From the NCBI GenBank assembly GCA_009869945.1, contig WIXG01000341.1, positions 1 to 64,000 on the forward strand: a DNA stretch of 64,000 nt, given 5' to 3'. Of this stretch, positions 13,487 through 27,085 are shown in pieces (positions within the stretch are counted from its first letter, which is position 1; each line of letters begins with the position of its first letter). A model generated the notes under the pieces. That model saw only the letters and a list, made by a program, of their open reading frames with translations. It ran no database searches and was not told the origin of the DNA. Source of the stretch: Mesaphorura yosii (lineage: Eukaryota; Arthropoda; Collembola; Poduromorpha; Tullbergiidae). A program made the position numbers and the translations under genes.

Positions 13487-14477
13487 ATCTGAAAAGGCAT
13501 TTGTCACATCAAATGTTTTGTAGATTATCATATCATAACCTTTCATAGACTTTGATGAGAGGTAGCATTTCAGTCAGCAAACCACCGAGTTCCTAATTCA
13601 TTAGAAGCGCATTATAAAATATTTTGGAATAAAGAACTCATTCTAATTTCGCCCTATAATTAATTTACTCCCTAACATGCCCACGAAATTAATTGCCTCG
13701 AATCTTTCGGTTCTTGCGAGTTAAAATCGTATTTCTGCTCGACATCAACCAAGAAGAGAGGGCGGGTAAACCAAACATGTTAATCGTAAGCTTTTCGCAA
13801 CATAGCAGCCGTATATTGACAGAAAGTCCTTGCTATACGTTCCGAAGTCGTGATGCGAGTTAATTTTTTATTACAAATACTGTCAGCTTGACAATCAAGG
13901 TCAAGTCAGAACTCTCAATTTCTTAACACGCATAAGTTGGATTACATCAAAGGCCAGCAGATTAAAGTCTCAAGACAATAAAGTACATCCTCGTGTCCTT
14001 TCGGCTGAACTGAAATCATTCTTCAGTCACTGCTCTCCGATTACGAGACTGAGCCAGTCACACCGATACGGCAGCAGTGGCAGTGGAAATCACGCGGCCA
14101 GAATACATAATTCAACAATGGTATAGCGTTCCCATATTTTCCCTGCAATCAAGAATCAATGAGCACCGAGCCGATCATCATTGTTTGGCCGTTCGGTTGT
14201 GGCGCTGTGAGCTAGTTCTGCATAATTCCTAGTAACTATCTTCAGTTGAATTGTAGGTATAGGAAGGACGTTTGAACAATCGAACTCGAAGGGCTGCTCG
14301 GAGTTTGGAAAAAAGAACTCAGAACACAAAAGCGGCAGCACGAGATTGGTTCGTATTCTGTGAAGAGGAAAGAACGTACGCGTTTGTGTGAGTCAATTAT
14401 TATTACAATGATCATCATTAACAGACTGTAAGATAAACAACTTTAATCTGATTTTGATTTATTGCAGCCTCAAAATC
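13487..14477. other. Intergenic stretch with SRPK 5' leader
   Basis: The right end contains an acceptor (attgcag) just before 14468, so the kinase gene probably has an untranslated first exon here. No other coding sequence is supported. Confidence 0.45.
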
Positions 14478-16061
<1,584 letters not shown>

Positions 16062-16582
16062 GTTTTAGGTATAGAATTTTTAGTTAAACCTTTCCTGTAG
16101 TTCTTATTTTTGATTGTTTCTGTTAACGTGTCATTTTTCTGATCCTTTTCAAGTTATCGAAATAAACATTTGCAGTGACATTGTCACGAGTTTGGTGTTT
16201 CTTTGTGTCGTAAAAGTCTCTGTGGGCGTTCACCGATGGCAGAATTTATGTACTTCAGGTCGGAGTGCTGGTGAAGGACAGCTTCTTCTTAGATAAAGAT
16301 GCTTTTGTCATTATTGTCGATACTGTGTTACTGTATGAGCATAAAAGAGGATAATAAACTTTCCAATCAGGCACTGTGTTTGCGGGTTTTCGATGCAGAG
16401 TTACCTAGGAATTTACATTAGGTCTGGTCCATTAGCAATGTCATTGATAGCATCCAGACTGCACTGGGCATTCTCAAATCCGCCCTCATCCGTGCCTCGA
16501 CTATCAATCACATCTCTTGCCCAAGCCCACTCGTGTTTGAGCCTACTAGAAACTGAGTTACTGCTGTACACGAATCCTGTAA
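16062..16582. other. Intergenic stretch
   Basis: Contains the kinase 3' end and AATAAA-like signals at 16161 and 16351. No coding sequence that I can support. Confidence 0.4.
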
Positions 16583-17238
16583 TCTCTGTACTCCATTTCA
16601 TTCATCCGCATTCGAAAAGACGAAGGATTAGTATTAGAAATCAAAGGTGACCAGCGGACTGGATCTAAGCCTGGAAAAGCAGTATCACGACCACAACTTG
16701 ACGCTAGAGCGAAGCATTCCGCTCCAATCTCAAGACGCCTTTTGATTGAAAAGCGACCCGAGAAAACGGGTTTGGATGCAACCAGCCGCAAGGTATCCAT
16801 GCCCAGCAAGCAGAGTTTGACAAGTGGACCAAATCGTAGGAAGGACGCAGAGGAGCAATACGATATTTTTCGCCCAACGGAAAGTAGGCACGATTCATTT
16901 GGGCCAAATCATCAGTTGTTGATAGCATTTTGCCAACGCTAACAGATGACTTGAAAAATCGGGCAACATTTAATGACGATGGTCATGAATACTTTGATCC
17001 AAGCCGACAACTGAATGCTGAAACTTTAAAGCTGCAGATTCCTGCTCTTCCATCAAGCACCCCCCGCACTTCTGCTAAATACTATGAGGCTCCCGAGAAG
17101 TCGAAGCGCCGGGAAAAGGCAAGTCCGAGGAGACGGGAGGAGATGGTGAGATACAATCAGTTGATCTACCGCATTGCGTTCCTGGAAAAGGAAAATCGAC
17201 TCATGAAAGAACAGCGTATGGAAAGTGTGGAGAGATAA
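16583..17238 (+). CDS. Hypothetical basic protein, start not resolved
   Basis: Tentative two-exon model. An open frame from 16583 to 16792 leads into a gtatcc donor, and an acceptor before 16888 resumes in frame to the stop at 17238. The intron (95 bp, phase 0) has the size usual here. The predicted protein is rich in Lys, Arg, Ser and Pro, and ends in a short charged coiled coil (about 35 residues from RREEMVRYNQ to the end). No ATG of good context opens the first exon, so an upstream exon is missing or the gene is not real. I recognise no family. Confidence 0.32.
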
Positions 17239-17850
17239 AACACATTTCTACGATCAGTGTTCAGCTACGATCCTAATCTAAATTACTAAAAGTTATGATG
17301 TAATTTCTCCCCACTTGGATTGTTAGCTACGTTACGTACAAGAGTTATCTGTCTAGAAGAGACGACTGATTTTTGTAAAATGCTCATAATACCAGAAGAG
17401 TCAATACAAACAAGTGACAATCATCGTCTGTTGTGTGGTTGGTGTATGTCGCGATGGGTCGCGTACGAGGAGTTATCAAATAAATGCTAAATCGGCTTGC
17501 ATCATTCGCGAGGCAGACAAGTCGCGTACCGGGATCAGTATTGTCTTTCCATCCATACAATTGATTTGATTGATCAGGTAAACTAAAATTCGGTAGTAGC
17601 CTGCATTTGAATTCCAATTGTTCTATCGTTTTAAGGTGAGGTAATCGTAAATCACTGCTGCTCGTAATAAAGCTAATCAATAATTTACGTAATTTACGTG
17701 GTCTCCGGCCCGGTCAATCGGTATCTGCTCTGCATCATCAACATGTAATGAAAACGTGTCAATATATTGTCAACTTGTTGGAGCCTTAATCAATGGAAAA
17801 TTTACAGTAGTTGGTAATATTAGCTTAAGCCCTTTTGTCAAAGCGCAATT
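17239..17850. other. Intergenic stretch
   Basis: Lies between the tail of the hypothetical gene and the 3' end of the DUF3472 gene. Nothing recognised. Confidence 0.5.
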
Positions 17851-19083
17851 CTAAGGAAGTTCTTCTATGATAACCTCCGGAGGAACGTTTGTTGGCTGTC
17901 GGATGAACTGAATGCTTGTGGGCACACGATCATTGAAGAACCCACAATTTCTCAAGTAAAACTGGTCATTGACTGTGTCCAGACCGCCTGCATAGTCGAG
18001 TCTGCTGAGCCGAGAGGTTTCGTCACCAGTGAAGGTGGCCGTCGTCAACTCTTGCCACACGCCGCTTGTGTCCCTCACCCATTGGTTCCCAAAGTGTGCC
18101 ATTCGTTCAATGTGACCCTGCTCGGGATCGAAGTTCTCCAGGAAGGAGTACAATGACGTGAGGTAGAACCTTGTTTTGGGTCGCATGAGGCTGGCCATGA
18201 GTTGCCATTTGCCCAGAGAAGGAGTCCAAAACCAGGCGGTGAAGATTGTTTCATCCTCTGTGTTTGGTCGTGGCGATCCGTACACGAGGAATTTGTACGT
18301 TTGTCCAGCCACCCAGTTGTACTCCAGGATTGATTGCAGGCCTGTACCTTCATCGCCAAAATCCTGCACGAGGACATTCTCGCCTTTTCTAAGGCACTCG
18401 ACTCTGTAGTCGTCTGGCACCTGATCAGGGTCATCGGTCTCATACGCTGACCAAACTGAGAACAGAATCCTCCGTTCAACTTCGCTGTTCACTTGAAATC
18501 CGAAGTAACCACCGTTGAAGCCGGTAGCCATGAAGTATGATCCAATTGTGTCCTGCCCAACTGGGACTGTGACCTCATTGTAGAAGTATTGCAGAGTCTT
18601 GCCTGCTGGCAACTCGGGCCGCAGATGAACTGAAGGCCCACGTCTCCCGAAGTAATAACTAAACGCGTGATTCACATAATGAACCCTGCCAGTGTACCCG
18701 TACAAAAGCATTTCGTAAATCTCCGCGAACGTTGCACCTATTCTCGAAATTCCTTGAAAGTCCAGTCGAATGTAGCCACCGCTTGCGATGTTAAATGTCC
18801 CGACTGGAAGCGCGGACGGCTCTTCCCCATCAGCATCAAATTCGAATGCTTGTGGAGTACCGTTGAGACTAACTCGAATCCGGCTTGAACCAATTGGGAC
18901 GCGCAAGCGAAGCACGAGATTAAAGGCTCCGGGTTCCCTCAAATGAAGGTACGTGCTGAAGACAGTCGTTGTGTTGATCCAGTTCACAAGCCCTTCGTCA
19001 GTGACTTCGTCCGCCGAAGTTTCGTCCTTAGTCGTTATAAACGTGTTGCCTCCAAGCGGAACGAGGAATCCAATGTCCGACAT
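17851..19083 (-). CDS. DUF5077-DUF3472 domain protein
   Basis: Intronless gene for a 410-residue protein, ATG at 19083. The N-terminal 140 residues resemble DUF5077 (a jelly-roll-like domain). The rest resembles DUF3472, with TGFNGGYFGFQ, GTGLQSILEYNWVAGQTYKFL, FTAWF, KWQLMASLMRPKT, LYSFLENFDPEQGH and the closing FGNQWVRD. These two domains commonly occur together in bacterial and some animal proteins. Function is unknown; a carbohydrate-related role is a guess from the fold. No signal peptide is seen. The absence of introns stands out among split neighbours and could mean retroposition or acquisition from bacteria. It is 410 residues, a normal size for the two-domain form. Confidence 0.82.
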   Translation of the reverse strand: MSDIGFLVPLGGNTFITTKDETSADEVTDEGLVNWINTTTVFSTYLHLREPGAFNLVLRLRVPIGSSRIRVSLNGTPQAFEFDADGEEPSALPVGTFNIASGGYIRLDFQGISRIGATFAEIYEMLLYGYTGRVHYVNHAFSYYFGRRGPSVHLRPELPAGKTLQYFYNEVTVPVGQDTIGSYFMATGFNGGYFGFQVNSEVERRILFSVWSAYETDDPDQVPDDYRVECLRKGENVLVQDFGDEGTGLQSILEYNWVAGQTYKFLVYGSPRPNTEDETIFTAWFWTPSLGKWQLMASLMRPKTRFYLTSLYSFLENFDPEQGHIERMAHFGNQWVRDTSGVWQELTTATFTGDETSRLSRLDYAGGLDTVNDQFYLRNCGFFNDRVPTSIQFIRQPTNVPPEVIIEELP

Positions 19084-19828
19084 GGTTGCAGCAGATCGCG
19101 GAGTCAATTGCAAATGTCACAGACTGACAAGATCAGACAAGAATTTGGGTTGCAGAATTCAATGGGAAACGGTTCCCAATGAATTGAATTCAGCGTAGAG
19201 TGAATGTCTGCTTTAAATATTAGACTGCATGACCCAGTCTCGGCGTCCCATTTTGGAATTGAGCTAGAGGCACGACCTAATTTAAGCAGGAAGTATACAC
19301 GAGGAAGGTGAAAATATTAATGAAAGCAAACATGAAGTGCCAATATTTAGTGCGACGAATAAATAGCTGAAATTTATACAATACACGAGTCACAACCATA
19401 CGTTCGTCATGCGGAAAGTTTCAACCTGATTCCGGAGCTATTTCCTAATTAATTTGCGCTCTTGGATGTTTAAATATTTATAGAGAAGCATTGACAATGA
19501 CCATATTGACTGGTACGCCGTCGACTGTGCGAAATTGTGTGATTGCATCAGAAAATCAGAATCTTTTGCTTCTTGATAATTCGATGGTGCGATTGTGCTG
19601 AAATCTGTAAAGTGCTTGACTGATTGACTTGAGTATGAGCTCACAACGCATCAGCCTAATGAAGTCGTTGAATTATATCACTAATTCAAATAGGCTCGCA
19701 GGTGGTCCGTGTCCATGCCCAAAGCAAAGACTTAGCTAAGAGAGCTGCAACAGTAAAGTTCAAGACCTTGGTATCGACACCAGCAAGCAGTTTTAAACGG
19801 ATAAAGCTTTGAATTACAATTTCAGATT

Positions 19829-19940
19829 AAATTGTTCCAAGTAAATTGTTTCCAGAGGAATATTTCCAGAGAAATGTTCCCAGACAATTGTTCCAGTAAA
19901 TTGTTTCCGGAAAAAAATGTTCCCACGAAATTGTTGCAAT
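19829..19940 (-). repeat. Degenerate tandem repeat, unit about 13-17 bp
   Basis: Read on the minus strand, eight or so units follow the pattern GGAAACAATT or GGAACAATT with 3-5 variable bases between units, often ending ct. Some units are altered to GGGAACATTT or GGAAATATT. A block with the same core occurs on the plus strand at 44501-44585. No target-site duplication or long inverted repeat was seen. Confidence 0.6.
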
Positions 19941-20348
19941 GGACCGCAGCAGGCAGCAGTTATGTTCAACTTTGAAACCGCAGAACTGCACAACAAATTT
20001 AATAACTTTCGACACACGTTAGTCACTCGTTTGTCTCGTGCAATGTGAGATCACTCAAATACCAGTGTCATGAGACCATCAGCTGGAACATGGCTTCAAG
20101 AACGCAAGGTCAGACAGGAAGGTCCTGGGTTGGAGCAGCTGCATGGGCTGAGAGTCATACGCAGATAGTGGACAGGTGGTAGAAATCGTAACCTATGCGT
20201 ATGGCATTGAGAAACCGAACATTGCAATGCTGACAAACTCCATTCAATACATCGCACGTTAAATTTACCACGTTGGTTGGGCGTGGGAGTAGACATGTGA
20301 ACTTGACAGTTGGGATTTCAGTTTCAATTGCTTCAAAGGCGAACTCCA

Positions 20349-20357
20349 TAAATAGAG
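20349..20357 (+). promoter_or_regulatory. TATA-like box of DOMON gene
   Basis: CATAAATAG about 70 bp before the ATG at 20421, at a fitting distance for a short leader. Confidence 0.4.
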
Positions 20358-20420
20358 CGTGAATTCCAAAATAAACGCATTTCGCTCCTGTTGTCGGCAA
20401 CTTAAACTCACAGTTCCAAA

Positions 20421-21129
20421 ATGCAGCGCTTCGCCTTCGCCATCGTCCTGCTCGCCCTTGTGGGGTTGGCACGACCAACGCCCGTGAAGAATCCACGGGT
20501 TGTTACCCGTGCAATGGCCCCCATCGACGAACTGGGACAGTACCATGCCGAATGGACCGCAAATCTTGACACACAGATAATTTCATTCGAACTGGTCGTA
20601 GAGTCGTTGGGTTGGGTTGGGTTTGGCTTCTCTCCTTCAGGCACAATGGCAAACTCTGACCTTATCATTGGCGGTGTTTACGATGACGATGGCAGATCCT
20701 ATTTTGCGGTGAACAATTCATTTCATATCTATTAATTTATCTTAAGCATCTATTTTTTTTTTACTAATGTAAAATTTTGCGCTTGCAGGACCGCCAAGGA
20801 CTCGGACATTCTGAGCCACTGATTGACATCAGGCAAGACTACGAATTACTCCTCGTCTCTCAGAATGCCACACATACACGGTTAGGCTTCCAAAGAATGC
20901 TGGACACTGGAGACACCGCTCAAGATCTTGTCATCAGGGTACGTGCAGCGGTGAAAAGCATAAAGTCAATTGTATGGAATTTTAACAGCTTGTTCACGTC
21001 TCATGCTTCATTTTCTTGAACAATTAGGACGAGACCACCAGCATCATTTGGGCGTTTGGATCAACGGATGTAATCGAGTACCACCGCACACCGCGCGGTG
21101 CCTACGTGGTCAACTTGCTCAGACCATGA
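20421..21129 (+). CDS. Secreted DOMON-domain protein
   Basis: Small secreted protein of 179 residues. Exons 20421-20708, 20789-20938, 21028-21129, all introns phase 0. Residues 1-20 are a signal peptide. The rest is one DOMON domain like the N-terminal part of DBH-like monooxygenases (MOXD1): YHAEWTANLD, VESLGWVGFGFSPSG, ADLIIGG-like MANSDLIIGGVYDD, DRQGLGHSEPLID, QDYELLL and a final IIWAFGSTD. The copper monooxygenase domains that follow in MOXD1 are absent, so this is a stand-alone DOMON. Such domains bind haem or sugars; which applies here cannot be told. A polyadenylation signal is at 21226. Confidence 0.88.
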
Positions 21130-22282
21130 AAGCCGCAACGTAGAGCTCCAGACTTGAGTATTGAGTACTTTACGAATTTTTTACACGAATAGTCTGACAC
21201 AGTTATGACACGTCAACTAATGGACAATAAACTGAAAATAACGCAATGCAGCTGTCTGAATCTGAACTGGTGCCATTATTTTCGCATGGAATTCTAATTT
21301 TAAGTCCGACTTGTCAAGTATGATGCATTGCATTGAATGTCAAGATTAGAACATTTAAAACACCATTGTCCTTCATTATGTTACAGCTGACAGCGCATTC
21401 AAAACCGCATTGCCCATTCTTCAGCACAATTTACAAAGCGCAAAGCTTATGCAACACTTGAGGACGTACGGAAAGAGTAGGCGTGATCGCATTCAACATG
21501 AAAAAGTGTTATTGAGCAAAAGTATAAAATCCTGCTGGAAATCTGCCCAAATGTAACTCAACTCCTAAAACTAGAATTCCACCAGTTAACGAATGCCTTC
21601 GAAACGTATTGCTTTGCTTTGGAACATTTCAGAAAGAGAGAGGCACTGAGTAGTTTGTCCTCGACTCGCCTGTATGATGTACAAATGATATAATACTCGT
21701 ACTCATCAAAATGTTCAATTGGTCATTTGCTAGCGAAAGTTTTCCAACACTTTCAGATGTGTTTTACTCTGAGCGAGTAATAAAACCGAAATGGAACGAG
21801 TGTAAGAAGATTTAAGAGTTTTGAAAATTATTTTTCTAAAACCGTGTACCGTACAGATCTCAAGCCTTGACTAAGGATCCTCAACCTAGTGTATCGCATC
21901 ATCCCAGTCCAAGCCTGAAACGAGAAAGATGGTTTGACAACTGTGTCTATAAATACACTCATTACAAAATGTTAATCCTCTCGATGCATGTCTCGTACTC
22001 GTCCTGACTCTTGTCTGTTTCCAACGGATGAAGAAGATATCTGTGGAGCTGTTCTTCTATTCGCGTTGGATTTAGAATACAAAAGTATATTTCAAGATCA
22101 ACGCTCAGAATACCAACTTTGCAAATGCAGTTTTATAAAGAATAAGAGCTACATGAAAGTAGTACACAGCAGTGTACCGATTATGCATTTTAGAACTGAT
22201 CCGTATCAAAATTGTGCAAGAATTCACCTCGCGATGAGTCAGTAAGGCGGCGAAGTACACACCCTTGTGTTGTGGTTGTAAA
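21130..22282. other. Intergenic stretch, upstream of receptor 1
   Basis: No coding sequence is supported. A TATAAATA box at 21948 may belong to the receptor gene. Confidence 0.45.
21948..21955 (+). promoter_or_regulatory. Candidate TATA box of ionotropic receptor 1
   Basis: TATAAATA in a T/A-poor setting, 328 bp before the ATG at 22283. The distance needs a long leader or an untranslated exon, so the assignment is tentative. Confidence 0.3.
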
Positions 22283-24824
22283 ATGGGATTAATTAACCGG
22301 TTCTTGGTTGTAAAACTTAATTCTACGTACTTGCCGGCTTCTACCAGCTTAATTGCAGTGCTGGTGCTGGGGCTGAGCGCTTGTGTTCCACCATGCACCG
22401 GACAACCAGGCAGTTCCTCGTCGGCGCAGGTCGCAGTCATCAGCAACCCAACGAAACCACTCACCATCGCTTCGATCTTGGTAATCATAATATTTCGCCT
22501 GTTGACACAGTCGACGTCGGGTTTAGTGATGGTGCATGATTGCTTTCTTGCAGGATGAGCCTTACTTGATGTACAGGCTACGTGAAGACAACAGCAGCAA
22601 GCCACTTGTTGGGAACGAGGTGTACGAAGGTTTCGCGAAAGATTTGGCGGACATGCTGGCGGAACGGCTGAATTTCACATGTAACTACCTCCACACCGAC
22701 CTACCGCTAACATTTAACATATTAACTGCATGAATAGTCTTATTCAGATCACTTCGACGTGACTTCTACTTCGCGTTATGGCCACCGGTTCCGGAATGGA
22801 AGTTGGAATGGAATTATTGAACTGCTCATGAGACCACCAGAAGAAAGAGTTCGTTATTTCGTTGCCTGAATTATTTCCATTTCGACAAAATTTTATTTTT
22901 GACCTGTGACTGTTTTTTTATTAGGCGCCTCAAATTGCGATTGCCGCAATGACGATCACTGCAGAACGCGCTAAAGCTGTTAATTTCTCGTCCCCATTCA
23001 TGGAATTTCAGTTTGCCTTGTTGATGAGTAAACCACGAGCCGACATCGACACGGATTCCGAAGTGGGTGGATACAAGGACCCTCACGTTGTGTACAAAGT
23101 CGGCGAAGAAGGCACTGTGACTGACGAGGAGGGCCGTGATGAAGTGGACACGAGTGGTGAAGAAGTTGGCCATTACATTTTCTTACGACCCATGAGTCCA
23201 GTTTTGTGGGGAATATTCCTTAGCAGTATTGTTCTCACCGTGTTGCTGATCTTTATTGTGGAGAAAATCATTTCGCAAAAGTGGAGTCAGGCACAAGAAG
23301 AGGTAATCAACAGAGAACGGGCAGCTGACTCAAAAGTGACCATCTTACCAAAACCCGTGGGACTGTGCACGAATGGGATCATTGGATCGCCACGGTAAGA
23401 CCTTCTGAGGACTTCATTTGTGATTCATTTTCCGCTTGCACGTTTGCATCGATTTGACTTGGCTTATTTTAGAACAACGGCTGGCCGTTTTCTTCAAATT
23501 ATCTTCTGGGTGTACATTGCAATTTTTGTGGCGGCGTATATTGCCACGTTCAGGTTCGTTGCAGCTGCTGATTGCTTAATAAGCGGTGATCAATGCAACA
23601 CGAGCATGCAAGCCAGCTAAACAGAAGTTCTCTTGCAGTGCCGATAGAATTGTGGACGAATTGAATGACGACGACGAGCCTCCATTTGATCCAGAAACTC
23701 TGCAGCCGCTTGTGAACACAATCGAGGAATTAACGGGGCAAACTAAAATTAAGTTTGCTGCACTCCGAGGTGGAAGTACATATGACTATTTCTTGGTAAG
23801 AATTGAGAACCACATGAGAAGCAGAATCCATAATGTGACGAGAAAGCATAAATTTCACTGTTAATGGTCAGCACACTTCGAATCCGCTTCTACGCAAGGC
23901 CAATGGGATGATGCATGCAGAGGACATCATTATTAGATCAACTGCACAAGGCGTGAAGAAGGTTCGGGATTCAAATGGTAATACTGGCGAGTTTGCTAAA
24001 TTAAATTGTATTGCATTATGTAATGCAAACTTGTTGTAATTCCTCAGGAACCTTCGTTTTTGTTATGGAGGAACCCACTGCGCGAGCCATTGCGGGAAAT
24101 CGCCCGTGTGATCTGATCGTATCTTCGGAAGTATTTGGTCCGAAGCGGGGGTACGGAATTGCCATGTCGAAATCGCTGAACGAGGATCTTGCGTAAGTCT
24201 CGACTTGGTTTATGCCCTACCATTAAATGCAAATGCATGATTTCTAACCAGGCGGAAAATAAATTTGGAGATCCTGGACATGAAAGAAAATGAAGAGCTC
24301 GAAAAATTGGAAATGAAATGGTTCAATGATCGGAGCAAATGCTCGAGGAGACGACGTCGAAAACCAACACCTGCAGTCGCAGCAGCAGATGATGACAGCC
24401 TTAACGTATGTAGTTGGCATATGTCTAAAATTCTACGGTTTTTTTTTAATATTGCCGACTCTGATTTCAGACCGAAGACGGAGACGGAACAGAAACAATA
24501 GTTGAACCGAAGATTATTGATGATGATGATTACGATGATGACGACGAAGTCAAAGACGATGACGCGGACCATGCACTTTGTATTAAGGAAATGGCCGGGG
24601 CCTTTTTCATTTTAGCTGCAGCATTAGTCCTTGCCTTGTTTGTGGCAGCCATCGAAATCTGTTGTGCATCAAGAAATGCTGTAAGTAAACTTCGAATGAA
24701 ATTAACAGACACGAGCCCAATTGTTGTTATAAATCTTCCTAACATTTAGATTGTGAGAGATAGCGATGAAGACAAAGAGATTGAGCTGCAACCCCACCAT
24801 CGACAGCCACAGCAGCATAGATAA
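22283..24824 (+). CDS. Ionotropic glutamate receptor-like protein 1, no ATD, altered pore
   Basis: Eleven exons: 22283-22480, 22554-22680, 22748-22848, 22925-23394, 23473-23553, 23639-23795, 23872-23977, 24048-24192, 24252-24405, 24471-24680, 24750-24824; 607 residues. A signal-like start leads directly into the ligand-binding domain (SIL|DEPYLMYR). The S1 Arg is kept (TITAERAKAVNF), as are the S2 GST motif (RGGSTYDYF) and an acidic residue in FVMEEPTAR. M1, an M3-like segment (FVAAYIATFSADR) and M4 (FFILAAALVLALFVAAIEI) are present. Between M1 and M3 there is no NSLWFSLG-type pore helix and no QQG, only a polar stretch ending GSPR. Acidic inserts precede M1 and M4. The third donor (gttcgt at 22849) is the least certain boundary. 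Exon positions match the kainate receptor at 49.6-54.4 kb. Confidence 0.87.
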
Positions 24825-25285
24825 GCTCAGCGAGCTAATGAAAAAAGCTCTATCGCGTGGCAAACCCCAAGAATATTCTGAGCTAGTCACTTCTTGTATC
24901 TTGTGTTCAGAAAGTGTGTCAATTTTCATGTCTGCTTTAATTTAGACTTATAATTAATTGTACAGCATTCAGAATACTATTTAACCGTTGTTAACAGTCT
25001 TGGAACTTGGTTCCTTTCGTTACTGCTCAAATGGAGTTGGGCCTTACACAAATTATGACAACTGCCTTTGTTAAATTAATATTAAATAAGAAGCAATGGT
25101 CTAAATCGCCTGTATTCTTGCATGTACTATCAAGCTTTAAAAGTCAATTCTTCGTTGAATACTCAATTTGTCTGCTACAATTCCTTGCAACCATTTTTGT
25201 TGAAACATAAATTGACCTGGAATATGCGGATATCGCGAACCTTCCAACACGTACGAAACCTGCTCACAAATTCACCGCGCTAGAA
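24825..25285. other. Intergenic stretch between convergent genes
   Basis: Receptor 1 and the coiled-coil gene converge here. Nothing recognised. Confidence 0.5.
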
Positions 25286-26848
25286 TCAACTCACTCTCAG
25301 TCGCAGTGCATGATGATATTTAATTTGGCTTACTTTGACACTGTCCTCAATACTTCCGTACTTGACCAGCTCGAACACGAAGTACACCGAAGCAGTTGCC
25401 GGTGGGACTGGGGACTCTGGAGTTGGAGTCGAGAATATCACCTCGTAAATATACGTTTTCCTGAATTCGGTCGTATGCGTCTGGATGAGTCTCGTGTGGA
25501 ACAGCCATTCCTTATCCAATTTCCAACAGCGTCGAATGTAGCTCTCAATTTTCATTTCCCCGAGTTCAATGTCGAACTCCTTTGAGATTGGCCAAAGAAT
25601 GTTGTTCTCCTGAAGAGAGAGTCCACGTCGCGTTGCCTCCGTGTGCTCAATCTCGTACTCTGAAGTTTGAGCTTCCTTCGACTGGACGAGAGCGTCTTCC
25701 ATCGTAGCTTTGAGTGGAAGCTCGCGATAGAACGTTGGTCGAGCAAGCGTCATGGCGTCGGCGCGCAGGCCCGGCTTTCGCTCGAGTCGACGTTGTCTTT
25801 CCGCGCGGACTCTGGCATTTACTTCCGGAGAAAGATTCTGAAATTCAGGATCCATTTCGAGCTCTGTGTCCCAATCATCCCCTTCTCCTTTGTATTCCTC
25901 CCAGCCGCCGTCCCGGCGGCCTTCGCCTTCTGCCTCGCCTCGAGCCCATCGTCTTTGAAATTCCTCTTCTCCGAGAGTGGCTTTCGAAAAATCAACGGAG
26001 TCGACCCCAACGTTTTCGGCGAACATTATTGATTCTTCGGCTGACGAGCGTTTCTTCGGACCAACCTGATCAAATTATTAAGTCTTAATTGGTTATAATC
26101 ACCGCTGTGTGTGTGTGTGAACACGGCTGTGGAGTCACCTGAATACCCACGCTGTACATCTTTCTTCTTGGTTTGTCGCTCCTGGGCGCGACAGTTTCAG
26201 TCCCAACCTCGACTTCATCGTCACCTTCTTTGTATGGGTGAGTGTACCAGTCCGCTGGATGCTGCTTCGATGGTGTTTCGCGCAATCCTTCGCTTTCCTC
26301 TTCTGATTATGTATTTAAAGAGTAGGTCATTTGTGTTCAAAAGTAAAATTAATCACAGCCACACCTTCAGGAGCTCCTGAATTTGGTTGCTGTTCTTCAG
26401 GCGGGAATTCGCTTTCCTCTTCCTCATTTTCTGCCACTTCGTAGTCTTCGCCAACTTCCTCTTCGACTTCTTCTGGCACCTGCTGTTTAGCTGGAAGAAT
26501 GGGTACGGGAGCAGCAGAAGGTTTGTGCACTTTCTTAACCACTTTTACAATCACTTCCGGCTTGAACATTCTTGTCTGATCATATGCCCTCGCTTTGAGA
26601 GCGCGAACTCTGCGGCGGGCCCTTTTGAGTGCTTCAACCTCATCTTGATAGACTCTCTCTTCCTCGAACCGCTTCAGCTCGTTCGTTGTGTTCAAGCTCT
26701 GTTGTGGAGCCGCGTGTACGCTGACCAGCTGCGTTCTTGCGTTCGGCTTCGCCGGAGCCACTTTGCCGACTTTATCTTTGCTATCTGTGGTTTTGCGCCC
26801 AGGTACAGCATTTTGTTCTTTTAAACGCTCGTTGAGTAATTTCGGCAT
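25286..26848 (-). CDS. Uncharacterised acidic coiled-coil protein
   Basis: Exons 26365-26848, 26139-26302, 25286-26065, joined in phases 1 and 0 to 475 residues. The N-terminal half is basic and helical, with a probable coiled coil from ELKRFEEERVYQDEVEALKRAR (about residues 57-80). It is followed by a Glu-rich low-complexity region (about residues 125-165). The C-terminal half has an ordered-looking segment with WPISKEFDIELGEMK and a conserved-looking beta-rich tail near FHTRLIQTHTTEF. I do not recognise the family. It could be a cilium or cytoskeletal protein, but that is only suggested by composition. A short (TG)n tract lies in the second intron. Splice sites are canonical and the reading frame is long, so the gene is real. 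Confidence 0.75.
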
Positions 26849-27085
26849 TGTTCTTTTGCAAAATCGTGTAACTGATTGCAGTTTGTCCTATTGGAATTGG
26901 ATATTCATGGTGTTCCGTTAAATTAGAAGCACAACCCTTATGACAGTCAGCAGTTCATTCATGACTAATGTGTCTCATTCGTGTCGTATTCTTGTACTTT
27001 TTGCATCGTGACACTGTGTCAAGGCCATGGGAACTGAGAGGAAGTACCACGACTCCTTATAACACAAGCCGCAGAAATCATTATC

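Larger units (their letters stand above)
19084..20420. other. Intergenic stretch with a short repeat block
   Basis: Upstream region shared by the divergent DUF3472 and DOMON genes. It holds the degenerate repeat array at 19829-19940 listed separately, and a TATA-like box before the DOMON gene. No other gene is supported. Confidence 0.5.

Noticed and set aside
26105-26118. (TG)n tract as a microsatellite feature
   Set aside because: Only about seven units; too short to list as a repeat.
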